From: a virus
DNA length: 24,451 nt
Strand: one strand, 5' to 3'
IMG/VR virus record: IMGVR_UViG_3300023083_000102
Location: 1-24,451 of that record
Shown here one piece after another: positions 14,503-22,247 of the stretch (the first letter of the stretch is position 1; every line of letters begins with the position of its first letter). The notes beneath the pieces were generated by a model. It saw only the letters and a program-made list of their open reading frames with translations. It did not search any database and was not told the origin of the DNA. Made by a program: the position numbers and the translations under genes.

Positions 14503-15126
14503 CTATTTATGTATTACCGGAGAGTTTGGGCTTGCAAAAAACGGATCTATATACACTAAACTATCTGCATAAACATAGCCAACAGGTAAGTTGGGCATAA
14601 CATCATATTTGAGATATTTATTATCTGGTTTTGTAACATAATAGGTAGCCATATGTGTTTCAGAACTACTATAGTTTACAGGTAGTATCTTGGTATCCAG
14701 GTATCTTCCGAGGGTGAAATGTTTATTTGTTTCCATATCCTTTATATTATAAAAAGTACTTGTGTTTTTTAAATATGGCTTAAATGAGTTGTCTTCAGCA
14801 ATTCTTAAAGCAGTTATTTTATCCTCTTCAGTATAAAGCAATTTATTTTCAATTTCGTTTTCCCTAATAGGCCTTATCAAACGCATTACTAATATACCAT
14901 CACCAGTGCCTTTATTAACAATAGCATCAGAAAGATAAACAACAGAATAAGGCGCAAAACGATCAGTTTTAAAAACATAGATGTAAGCGGCATAAAAACC
15001 CAATATATTAAAATAATAAAAGAAACCAACTGTAACTGCAACAGCGGCGGTTCCTAAAAATAGTATAATTTTTCTTTTTCTCGTGTTACTTACTTTTGGT
15101 TTGTTAAGTGATTGTTCTGGGTGCAT
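14503..15126 (-). CDS. single-span membrane protein, unknown (accessory island)
   Basis: 207 residues: an N-terminal basic region (NTRKRKIIL), one hydrophobic span at about 20-42 (FLGTAAVAVTVGFFYYF), and an exported domain with YSVVYLSDAIVNKG, STFYNIKDMETNKHF and NLPVGYVYADSLVYIDP. It seems a distant paralog of the protein at 13344-13859. The ATG at 15126 lies 19 bases after the core of a promoter-like leader almost identical to that of the gene at 16356, so it is probably transcribed on its own as well as from the late message. Function unknown. AT-rich compared with the neighbouring virion genes, consistent with acquired cargo. Confidence 0.6.
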   Translation of the reverse strand: MHPEQSLNKPKVSNTRKRKIILFLGTAAVAVTVGFFYYFNILGFYAAYIYVFKTDRFAPYSVVYLSDAIVNKGTGDGILVMRLIRPIRENEIENKLLYTEEDKITALRIAEDNSFKPYLKNTSTFYNIKDMETNKHFTLGRYLDTKILPVNYSSSETHMATYYVTKPDNKYLKYDVMPNLPVGYVYADSLVYIDPFFASPNSPVIHK

Positions 15127-15135
15127 GGCTTTAGG

Positions 15136-15160
15136 TTTGCTAATTTTATTGGTAAATATA
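15136..15160 (-). promoter_or_regulatory. repeated leader, copy B, before the 207-residue gene
   Basis: 24 bases identical to copy C (15137-15160 against 16369-16392). On the minus strand it reads TATATTTACCAATAAAATTA. The core is 19 bases from the ATG at 15126. Likely promoter region of that gene. Confidence 0.55.
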
Positions 15161-15217
15161 ATTGTATTTTTTGATAATAAAAGAACTTGTTCTATTATTT
15201 GCTTATCAGTAATAGAA

Positions 15218-15245
15218 ATGTTAAGTAAAATATATTACTTAACAT
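15218..15245. repeat. perfect 11-bp hairpin in divergent region
   Basis: ATGTTAAGTAA at 15218-15228 and TTACTTAACAT at 15235-15245, six-base loop. It lies between the leader of the minus-strand gene at 15126 and a plus-strand gene remnant, so it could be an operator shared by both or a hairpin. No further copy noticed. Confidence 0.5.
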
Positions 15246-15301
15246 AGTTTTATCTGTAGTTATGAGCCATCTTACCAGTTTATGTTTACTATGTTATTTG
15301 G

Positions 15302-15776
15302 AATATTATTATTTATAAAAGAGATGCTCATCTGGAAGCTTTTACTAAATATGCATATAATAGTTTAAAAACGTACAGGATTGGGAATTTCAGGTTGACG
15401 AAATTAACGATAACAGTTACTATGCTACTTCTATTGCCCAACCATTTTTTGATTTAGATATCCCGGTATATAATTTGCTCCTTGTAGCCACAATTACAAT
15501 AGTGTGGATTCAATTGCTATTACTAACCGCGTCGACTTTGGTTACACAACACCTAAAAAAACCTAAGAATGCTGAGATAATAAAGCAAATTGGTATAATG
15601 AAAGGCCTCCAAAAAGGAGATGTTGTATTAGTATCAGGAGCGTTACTCTATGTTAATAACAAAGGGAAGTTGATTTTTCTTCTTTTTATCAGGACTCTCA
15701 GCCGTGGAATTTTGATTTATTAATATCTGAAATCAAAGGAAACACAAGTAGATTTATATTAAGTGTTTTTTTATAA
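15302..15776 (+). pseudogene. decayed plus-strand gene, unknown
   Basis: Protein-like segments follow each other on the plus strand in changing frames without an intact start: YKRDAHLEAFTKYAYNSLK (from about 15314), VQDWEFQVDEINDNSYYATS and PFFDLDIPVYN (from 15373), GLQKGDVVLVSGALLYVNN (about 15604-15660), then FYQDSQPWNFDLLISEIKGN to a stop at 15774-15776. At least two frame changes are needed, so this is best read as a broken gene rather than the 82-codon open frame inside it. LQKGDVVLVSG resembles LQKGDEVFVTG in the convergent gene at 15779-16356, hinting at an OB-like fold in both. It ends two bases from that gene's stop. Confidence 0.45.
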
Positions 15777-15778
15777 AC

Positions 15779-16356
15779 TCACTGTATTAGCAATTTTTTG
15801 ATAGCTGATATCTTCAAATCAAATTTTAAATTATCAAAGGGGGTAACTGACGATAATTCACTACCATAAGGTTCGATATTTATACCACCAGAAAGGTTTT
15901 TCTCTATTTCACCGGTTACAAAAACTTCATCTCCTTTTTGCAGAACTTTTAGTGCATCCTTAATTTTGTTTGGCTTAACATCAATAAGGGATACCAGTAT
16001 CGGAAAGGCATATTCCGGATATTTTTCTTCCTTCCAGTTACTGCCGGGTATTATTAGGTCTACCTTTATATAATCGGTTGGGTAAGAGTTAACCTCAATG
16101 TTGTGTACTATTGCTACCCAACCGTCTATCTTACGGTTGTTTAATACAAATTTGGCAACTTCCTTTTGTTCTTTTTCTAAAAATTCAGTTTTTGTTATTT
16201 CATTCAGTTGCGTAGCGTATACAGAATCTGCCTGGTTTAATCTCTTAATAAATTCTACCTCGCTCTTTGGCATTTTTTTAACAGTGTACCTGATGTCGTT
16301 TGGCTGGTTGCAGCTAATAAAACTATAACTGGAATAAGGTAAAATAATTTTTTCAT
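15779..16356 (-). CDS. exported protein of unknown function, split by an A7 slippery run
   Basis: The main frame (16273-15779, 164 residues from MPKSEVEFIKRL) lacks a signal. Just upstream, in the other frame, the ATG at 16356 opens a typical signal peptide, MKKLFYLIPVIVLLAATSQ, which runs to TLLKK and stops at 16255. The two frames meet at A_AAA_AAA (16279-16273), a canonical -1 slippery heptamer; a one-base slip there joins them into about 192 residues. Either programmed slippage, homopolymer phase variation or a recent frameshift explains this. The mature part has alternating strands and LQKGDEVFVTGEI, OB-like. It is preceded by leader copy C with a 21-base spacing to the ATG, which supports 16356 as the real start. 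Function unknown. Confidence 0.55.
16273..16279 (-). other. A_AAA_AAA slippery heptamer
   Basis: Seven A on the coding strand, in phase for -1 slippage from the signal-peptide frame into the frame of the mature protein. Confidence 0.5.
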
Positions 16357-16368
16357 TCGGTTTTAGGA

Positions 16369-16392
16369 TTGCTAATTTTATTGGTAAATATA
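16369..16392 (-). promoter_or_regulatory. repeated leader, copy C, before the exported-protein gene
   Basis: Identical over 24 bases to copy B, with similar flanks (TTTTAGG before it on the plus strand). On the minus strand it gives TATATTTACC, and TTTTG lies 18 bases before TATATTTA, close to a Bacteroidota -33/-7 promoter. Confidence 0.55.
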
Positions 16393-16466
16393 TATAAATG
16401 TTTTTAAAGACAAAATATTAATTATTATTTGGTTGATAGCATTAAATCGCTTTTTGTAACAAAGCT

Positions 16467-16499
16467 GGTGTTGTTCATATCAAATAATAAAACAACACC
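16467..16499. promoter_or_regulatory. hairpin just before a short plus-strand gene
   Basis: GGTGTTGTT at 16467-16475 and AACAACACC at 16491-16499 with a 15-base loop, ending three bases before the ATG at 16503. It would lie in the leader of that message and could cover its ribosome-binding region. Confidence 0.45.
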
Positions 16500-16502
16500 G
16501 CT

Positions 16503-16679
16503 ATGGTAATTTTAAAATCTGACTATTTCACCAGCCACGAACGCCTTATCCTCTTTATCAACGAGAACAAGATAAAGCGTGAAGATATATTGGTAATAAC
16601 ACAGGCCCCCAGTATGTACACTATCTTTTTCTACGGCGATGATGCGGTAAAAGAAATAACACACGGGCTATTTTCTTAA
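16503..16679 (+). CDS. small hypothetical protein, 58 residues
   Basis: Starts MVILKSDYFTSHERLILFIN and ends DAVKEITHGLFS; a compact alpha/beta pattern (NKIKREDILVITQAPSMYTIFFYGDD). It resembles short Bacteroidota proteins of about 60 residues with an (E/H)-x-L-x-x-F-(I/V)-N-x-x-x-I-x-x-(E/K)-D-I-L pattern that I have seen in many genomes without a known function. It is on the strand opposite to the virion genes and ends 10 bases from the stop of the 680-residue gene, so it is convergent with it. Complete codon structure and a hairpin leader argue for a real gene. Role unknown. Confidence 0.6.
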   Translation: MVILKSDYFTSHERLILFINENKIKREDILVITQAPSMYTIFFYGDDAVKEITHGLFS

Positions 16680-16689
16680 GGCTCGGATG

Positions 16690-18732
16690 TTATCCCAGCT
16701 TCACCAGCTCAATTTTCACCGGCTGGCCTTTGCGCCAGTTGTCTATTTTGTTAATGTAGTAATAAGCGCTGTCCTGCTCCAGATAAACCGGGATCAGCAG
16801 ATCAAGCTCCAGCACATCGCGCGGGCTTAGCATAAAATAACGCTCTACCTTTTTGGTTTGCTGCAGTATTTTTTCCAGCTCCGGGTAGTAGGTTTTGCGC
16901 AGATCGTCCCACAGTAAACTTTCGGCACCATCTGGCTTATAAAAATAGGGTACCGATATGGTATCATTTACCACAATGTTTGTTATACCATCGGTAAAGG
17001 TTACCTGTTTGCTTTGGTTAAGCAGGTTTAGCTTCTGGTCTATCAATAGCCGGGGCTGTGTACCCGTAGTAAAATCAATAGCTGTAATGTCATCGGTAGT
17101 ATCCACCTTTAAAATTTGCGCTATGGTGCCGCCAACGTACGGGCGGTTAAGGGTAGGTGCAAACTGGCTCTCGAAAAGATCGGTTGTAGGCGGTAATGTT
17201 TTATCTTTAACATTTATCTGCGCATTGCCGAGGCTTTTTGGAAGAATAGCTTCATCTTCCCGGTATTTCATATAGTTTACCTGGGCGTAGCCACCCAGTT
17301 GAAAACTGATAGCCTTGCCCTGGTCCAGGCATTTTTTAGTCCAGTTTTTGGCAACGGGGATATTATCAACTATATCCCTGAAGGAGGCAAAGGTTACAGT
17401 TCGGTTGGTATTATCAGTTTGGCAAATAATACCAAAGCGCTGCAGGGTATCTTTAAGCAAATCTTTTTGGGTGATATCCGGGAAGATGCGCTCGCATTGC
17501 ACCTGCTGCTTATACAGTACATTGATGTTACTTGAAGTAATGATGAGCGAACTACCGCTATATAGGGTAATACTGGCATGCGTGTTACCAAAAAACTCGT
17601 AACCTATGCTTATTTCGTCGCCATCTACCAGTTCTATATCTGCCGACAGGCTGCGCGGTTCAAAATTATGCCAGCCATAAATATTACCGCCTGATGTACC
17701 CTCTACACGGTCTTGTGTATCCCATACCGAAAAATCGTAAGTTAACTCGGCCATGCTTACCGTACCATAAGCTGTTTTAACCATAATGCGTATCACTACA
17801 TAAGCCGGGTAGCCGGTTACCCGACCATGCAGCTTAAACATGTCAAAACGCACAACCACATTTACCGTACTTATTTGTTTAGACCGGTAGGTTGTGCCAT
17901 TAAACTGTTGATGTGGATCTGACGTAATATTGTTAAATTGAAGCGTCCCATTACCATCGGAAACTGTAAGGTGGTTAATAACACTTGTTGTAGCAGCAAA
18001 TGCGGTTAGTCCGTATTCATCGGGCTTGTTTTGGGTATCGCCGCCATGTTCAAAATTATCGTTAGCAAACTGAACGATGAGTTTATCATACAACGGCTGC
18101 TTTAGCAGAAATGAGTTTGGATCTATCCTGTACCCCGCAGTTTTCACAAATAATTCAATAGCAGTTTTTAAGAAAAAGCCGGGGCGAATGTAGCGTACAT
18201 CTATCTGGGGCGCGTTACTAAAGTCGGGGGCAATTTTTCCATAATCTACCACCGGCCAAATCCATCCTTCGATTTTGGTTTGCGATTGTACAACGGTTTC
18301 TACATTCCAGGTATGGTCATAAGGGCCGAAGGCATCAAACAGGCCGATAGGGGTGGTGGCATCACCCATATCGTAGATCTTGGCATCGATGCTATCAAAA
18401 AAATCTACGTTACCGCTAAGCACTGTAATTGAGGCGCCGTCGTGCTCTACACCGTTTAAAACGGCAATGCCATTGGGCACAATCTCCAGCCCATCCTGTA
18501 CAATTTTTGCCTGGTAGTTATCATAGGGCAGGCAGGTTGTAAAAGCTACATCATCCGGAAAGCCCAATATCTGGCGGTTACGTTGTGTTAGGGGCAGCTT
18601 AAACTGGTTGCTGGTATTACCCTGCTGATTTTTTACCTCGGCCAGGTTATTTATCTGGAAAGTGAGGGCGATGGGGCTGTCGTCGGCCAGGTCAACGTAT
18701 TCATCGTTTATAAATAATTGAATAGTGGTCAT
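16690..18732 (-). CDS. large virion protein, probable tail tip or baseplate component
   Basis: 680 residues without signal peptide or membrane span. The opening (MTTIQLFINDEYVDLADDSPIAL, then NQFKLPLTQRNRQILGFPDDV) is the pattern of a large tail protein common in Bacteroidota prophages: a short strand-rich head naming a coordinate or attachment domain, then FDSIDAKIYDMGD and a long beta region. The C-terminal DVLELDLLIPVYLEQDSAYYYINKIDNWRKG is also typical, resembling gp27-type or distal-tail hub modules. Coupled to the upstream 687-residue gene (three bases apart), so the two probably act in the same substructure. Exact role unproved; it lies upstream of the tape measure gene and is split from it by the accessory island. 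Confidence 0.55.
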   Translation of the reverse strand: MTTIQLFINDEYVDLADDSPIALTFQINNLAEVKNQQGNTSNQFKLPLTQRNRQILGFPDDVAFTTCLPYDNYQAKIVQDGLEIVPNGIAVLNGVEHDGASITVLSGNVDFFDSIDAKIYDMGDATTPIGLFDAFGPYDHTWNVETVVQSQTKIEGWIWPVVDYGKIAPDFSNAPQIDVRYIRPGFFLKTAIELFVKTAGYRIDPNSFLLKQPLYDKLIVQFANDNFEHGGDTQNKPDEYGLTAFAATTSVINHLTVSDGNGTLQFNNITSDPHQQFNGTTYRSKQISTVNVVVRFDMFKLHGRVTGYPAYVVIRIMVKTAYGTVSMAELTYDFSVWDTQDRVEGTSGGNIYGWHNFEPRSLSADIELVDGDEISIGYEFFGNTHASITLYSGSSLIITSSNINVLYKQQVQCERIFPDITQKDLLKDTLQRFGIICQTDNTNRTVTFASFRDIVDNIPVAKNWTKKCLDQGKAISFQLGGYAQVNYMKYREDEAILPKSLGNAQINVKDKTLPPTTDLFESQFAPTLNRPYVGGTIAQILKVDTTDDITAIDFTTGTQPRLLIDQKLNLLNQSKQVTFTDGITNIVVNDTISVPYFYKPDGAESLLWDDLRKTYYPELEKILQQTKKVERYFMLSPRDVLELDLLIPVYLEQDSAYYYINKIDNWRKGQPVKIELVKLG

Positions 18733-18735
18733 GCT

Positions 18736-20799
18736 TTATTGCGTTTGAATGTTAATAGCCGGCAGGTTAAATGTTAAGCTGAACGGAGCGTAGCCGTTAC
18801 GGGTTTCATACTCGCTATAGGTTGCTGTATTAATAATAATGGTTTGCCATTTAACCGGGTTTTTGTTCACCAGCATTTGCACTTTGGGCGAGTACTTGAT
18901 GGATTGCAGCCCTTTAATATCCGCCACGGACAGATCCTCGGCTACAACTTTAATTTTTTGCCCCGCTGTTTTGCTTATTACTTCTTCAATACTATCCTGA
19001 TGTTCCCAGTCATTAACATAGTTCTTTATGATCACGGCGTTTTGCACATCTAAGCTTATTTCCTGGTTGTAAATAAAGCGATAGTAATTCCAGCTGCCGC
19101 TTAATCCTATCCAACGGAGATAAACCCATTGATCGTCTATAGCATCGTCTACCCGTATAGTTTGCGTTTGGGTAACGGTATGAACGGTGTTCCCATCGGC
19201 ATATTTAAGGGCGATATCTATAAAGTAAACATCTTCAGTAAAAGATGTATCTATAAGCAGGCGGTTTAAGCCTAATTGCGCAGGAATGGGGATGGTACCG
19301 GTACTTTGCCTTGCGATAATGAATTTGTTACCATCCTGATTGAGCAGCCAGGATCCGTCTTCATTTAATAAGCTAACTGTTTGCAAACCGCCTGACATGG
19401 GAGTGCGGTTAATATCCAGTAAAGTAAACTCGCAGTACAGCTCGCGCCCCAGCAGATCTTCGCTATAAATAAACCCGATATCAAAGGGGTAGCCATTGCT
19501 GTATGCAGGTTCTGCAAAATCGGTAACCCACCTGGCTTTTTCGAGGCCTCCGGCAAGGTTGCTGAAGGGTACAAATGCTACCAGGTTACCGCCATAACGT
19601 TCGCCCAATTGTTTGGCAGCGTATAAAATGTAATAGGTATGGTTGATGTTAACAAAGTCTGAAGTTTTGGTAACACCGTTTTCGTCCCACTCTTCGGCAT
19701 AGGCTATTTGATAACTTGCGCTGAGGTTATCGTCCCTGAAATTGCTTTGGGTGTAGGTGCTTTCATCTTTAGCACGCAGTAAACTTTGCAGGAAATTAGA
19801 TAAATCGGCCTTGATCAATCCCGTACCATCGGGGCGATTTGTTGATTTTATGGTATTTTGCAGGCCGGTTAATTTATCAGTATAATTAATACGTGTAATC
19901 ATTTTATAATAGGGGCGCAGCTGGTTTATATTGATATAGCCTGCTGCATTGCCTGCAAAACCAGTACGGATAATTAATGTATTATCTGGTGTTGTTTTTT
20001 CCACCTCGTAGATCCCTTTGTACATGCCCGCATTTACGTAAACTTTATCACCAGCTTTTAAAACCGGCACTGAAGTTTGCTGATTAATGAGTGGTGCATC
20101 TACTTTTAATATGGCGTATTGCTTTTCTGTATCTTCTGTTACTGCGGATACATTAAAATCTTTACGCTGATAGGTAAAAACAATGGGGTTGAATGCAGCA
20201 TTCCAGCGGGAGATATTGCCATCGGATAAGGTTAACGATGGATCGGCAGATAACAGATTGGTTAAAATGGGAATCTTAACGGTAAATTCTGCCTGACAGC
20301 TATTGCTATCATGTGCATTAACCGTTATTAAACCGCCGCTTAAACCTGTAAATACAGGTGATGATTGCGGTGCATCAGCATCTATAAAGTACTCGATGCT
20401 TCCATAGCTGCTGCTGGCTATCACAGTTATTTGCGCATCTTTTGCACCGGGTGCTGATTCTGCTTTATCAACCTTAACGCGGCTGATGAGCAGGTCGCAT
20501 TCGTTTGCAGGCAAATCGGGGGCTGTTACTGCACCGGTACCAGTGATGGAGAATGACGTAAAGTACCCGGTATCCGGGTCGCTTAAAAGCCCGGCATAAA
20601 TAGCTGCTGATTGGCCGGCAATGGTTATTGTATAATTTGCAACCTCACCATTAAGGTTTCGTAGATAACTAACCGCAACGTTGTTTCCGTTGGTAAGCTG
20701 GCCTGTGTTAGCATCTGTTAGTTTTATAAAAATTTTACCATACACTTGGTTGCCTATGGTATAGGTGTTTGTAGTATCAATATTTGCAATTAAAGACAT
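18736..20799 (-). CDS. large beta-rich virion protein, unknown
   Basis: 687 residues, rich in Thr, Asn, Ile and Asp, with beta-sandwich-like segments throughout. Residues about 1-180 look like two Ig-like units (KIFIKLTDANTGQLTNGNNV, then AQITVIASSSYGSIEYFID). The middle has KAGDKVYVNAGMYKGIYEV, followed by FLQSLLRAKDESTYTQS and YILYAAKQLGERYGG. The C-terminal SIKYSPKVQMLVNKNPVKW precedes a strand-rich end. No catalytic motif. It is paired with the next gene by a three-base gap. In Bacteroidota prophages, large proteins of this look accompany the tail-tip protein and may shape the tail tip or bind host surface. Structural role probable, exact function unknown. Confidence 0.5.
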   Translation of the reverse strand: MSLIANIDTTNTYTIGNQVYGKIFIKLTDANTGQLTNGNNVAVSYLRNLNGEVANYTITIAGQSAAIYAGLLSDPDTGYFTSFSITGTGAVTAPDLPANECDLLISRVKVDKAESAPGAKDAQITVIASSSYGSIEYFIDADAPQSSPVFTGLSGGLITVNAHDSNSCQAEFTVKIPILTNLLSADPSLTLSDGNISRWNAAFNPIVFTYQRKDFNVSAVTEDTEKQYAILKVDAPLINQQTSVPVLKAGDKVYVNAGMYKGIYEVEKTTPDNTLIIRTGFAGNAAGYININQLRPYYKMITRINYTDKLTGLQNTIKSTNRPDGTGLIKADLSNFLQSLLRAKDESTYTQSNFRDDNLSASYQIAYAEEWDENGVTKTSDFVNINHTYYILYAAKQLGERYGGNLVAFVPFSNLAGGLEKARWVTDFAEPAYSNGYPFDIGFIYSEDLLGRELYCEFTLLDINRTPMSGGLQTVSLLNEDGSWLLNQDGNKFIIARQSTGTIPIPAQLGLNRLLIDTSFTEDVYFIDIALKYADGNTVHTVTQTQTIRVDDAIDDQWVYLRWIGLSGSWNYYRFIYNQEISLDVQNAVIIKNYVNDWEHQDSIEEVISKTAGQKIKVVAEDLSVADIKGLQSIKYSPKVQMLVNKNPVKWQTIIINTATYSEYETRNGYAPFSLTFNLPAINIQTQ

Positions 20800-20868
20800 A
20801 TTGTTTTGTTTTAGCCTGATTAGGCAATGGAGTAAATATTATTTGGCTTAACCTTAGTGCCCATAGGT

Positions 20869-21309
20869 TTACAGTATCTCACTATACATACTATTTAGCG
20901 TAATGGTTAAACCTACACCGGTGGTGTTTACATCAAACTTGTTATAAACGGGCTGACATTTGGCTTTTTCGCCCGCTTTAATGCGGAAGTAACGCCCTTC
21001 GCCATCACGGTATTTTGCTGCCTTTACAATAAATTCATTTGCCATGCGTAGTGCCTGTTGTACGTAGGTTTCGTTTTCGGCAGTATATTGGCCAAATTCT
21101 GTTTTGTACAAAAACTCCAGGTAGAGTGTAAATACATTATTTACCGAGCCATTAATATGTGGCGATACCACAATGGGCTGCAGGGGGTATAACATTACAC
21201 AGGGAAATTCGGCATTGTCTGCCAATGTGTTCAATTCTGTTTCGGTGCCATATAAAAATGCAGGCGCCGCGCTAAGCGTTTGTGCTATCGCTTCAATTTC
21301 ATTTCTCAT
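20869..21309 (-). CDS. small tail or head completion-like protein
   Basis: 146 residues starting MRNEIEAIAQTL, with TETELNTLADNAEFPCVMLYPLQP, VFTLYLEFLYKTEF, ALRMANEFIVKAAKY and a C-terminal TGVGLTITLNS strand. Alternating strands around two helices, and the FPCVMLYP segment, match small Bacteroidota phage proteins that I think act as tail terminators or neck components. It sits between the chaperone-like gene and the two large virion genes. Function inferred from size, pattern and place only. The 70-base gap upstream contains CCTGATG/CATCAGG half-repeats without a clear role. Confidence 0.4.
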   Translation of the reverse strand: MRNEIEAIAQTLSAAPAFLYGTETELNTLADNAEFPCVMLYPLQPIVVSPHINGSVNNVFTLYLEFLYKTEFGQYTAENETYVQQALRMANEFIVKAAKYRDGEGRYFRIKAGEKAKCQPVYNKFDVNTTGVGLTITLNSMYSEIL

Positions 21310-21379
21310 GATGTTTTAATTTTATCCTGCCTGATGATGAGTTTAAGAGGCGGGAGGTTTTAGTTTTATAGGTTGCCCA

Positions 21380-21649
21380 TCAGGAGGCCGAGGGGCTTAT
21401 TATTTCACTGTACCTTTTTTGATATTCTGCTTCGGTTTTATTTAGCAGCAGTTTGGTAAGAATGCGTTCGTATGGCATTGCCAGTATAGCATTCCATTTG
21501 GTGATATCCCCGCCGGCGAGCGAGTTTACGGTATTAATATATTTAAACTTTTCAAAAGCTTGTATACCGGCCCGTTTTTCCAAAGCTGTAGCAACCGATG
21601 CCAAAAGCCTGTTTTCGGTTTCGATAAGTTTGGATAGTTCATAAAAAAA
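21380..21649 (-). CDS. -1 frame extension of the tail chaperone gene
   Basis: After slippage at TTTTTTT the -1 frame reads YELSKLIETENRLLASVATA and continues to AEYQKRYSEIISPSAS, 87 residues, giving a fusion of about 282 residues. The segment GGDITKWNAILAMPYERILT has the pattern of the T part of such chaperones (Gly-Gly-Asp, Lys-Trp, Met-Pro-Tyr). The frame has only a TTG at 21682 as a possible independent start and no clear ribosome-binding site, so expression by frameshift is the better reading. Confidence 0.6.
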   Translation of the reverse strand, partial: FFYELSKLIETENRLLASVATALEKRAGIQAFEKFKYINTVNSLAGGDITKWNAILAMPYERILTKLLLNKTEAEYQKRYSEIISPSAS

Positions 21650-22227
21650 TGTTTGGCTATGGGCAGTGCCTCCGTTACCCAAAGTTTTTTAATGGTTTCG
21701 GCAAAGGCCGCCGCGGCATATTCATCGTAATTTAAACCAGTTGTCCGGCAGTATAAATAGTAGCCCAATACCTTGCAGCATGCGTTTAAGGATGGATTAA
21801 AATATTCTTTCCAATTCTCTTCGCCATACTTTTCTATATGTTGTGCTATCTCGTCGGCAATTACGTCACGTGCGGCCATAAATGCCCCGGCAGGTTCTAC
21901 AGAAAGGTTATGTATTACATCAACTTTAACAGGCTTGCCATCAACCGGGATGGTAATGCTTTTAGGGATCTCGTCACTATTATACAGGTATTTTATTTGA
22001 TGGGATAAGCTAAGTACCGCATCGGCAAAGGTCATAAAATCATTTGCGTTACGTACGCTTTGTAGATCTGTTGCGGCCACACCAGATAATATACTGATGG
22101 CATCCAGATCGCCCAGGTCAGGCGTATCCTGTAATTGCATCATTTGCCCGAGGGTAACTTCGCTTAATTGCGAGGGAATACTTACCCGCAAATTGCCGGT
22201 AATTGTTTTAAGTGTTCTTTCTATCAT
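21526..22227 (-). CDS. tail assembly chaperone-like protein (zero-frame product)
   Basis: 233 residues in the zero frame. The N-terminal part, VSIPSQLSEVTLGQMMQLQD, then ISILSGVAATDL, is the type of opening seen in tail chaperones of Bacteroidota phages; EKYGEENWKEYFNPSLNACCKVLGYYLY and AAFAETIKKLW follow. After codon 195 the frame continues as a basic tail of 38 residues to the stop at 21526. At codons 194-195 it contains a slippery heptamer at which a second frame takes over, as in lambda gpG/gpGT, where the short form and the frameshifted form assemble around the tape measure protein. Unusually, the tape measure gene is about 8 kb further on. Role by pattern and frameshift architecture. 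Confidence 0.55.
   Translation of the reverse strand: MIERTLKTITGNLRVSIPSQLSEVTLGQMMQLQDTPDLGDLDAISILSGVAATDLQSVRNANDFMTFADAVLSLSHQIKYLYNSDEIPKSITIPVDGKPVKVDVIHNLSVEPAGAFMAARDVIADEIAQHIEKYGEENWKEYFNPSLNACCKVLGYYLYCRTTGLNYDEYAAAAFAETIKKLWVTEALPIAKHFFMNYPNLSKPKTGFWHRLLQLWKNGPVYKLLKSLNILIP
21643..21649 (-). other. T_TTT_TTT slippery heptamer (-1 frameshift site)
   Basis: In the zero frame the codons are CAT TTT TTT ATG; the last T of CAT plus two TTT codons form X_XXY_YYZ. A -1 slip leads directly into the overlapping frame that ends at 21380. Confidence 0.6.
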
Positions 22228-22247
22228 ATTTATTCGGAGTTTATTTA

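Noticed and set aside
15475-15723. 82-codon plus-strand open frame as an intact gene
   Set aside because: It starts only at a TTG, and coding-like sequence extends before and after it in other frames, so it is treated as part of a broken gene.
21685-21690. A6 run in the chaperone gene as the frameshift site
   Set aside because: The zero-frame codons are ATT AAA AAA CTT, which do not make X_XXY_YYZ, and the -1 frame has a stop at that point; the T7 run downstream fits.
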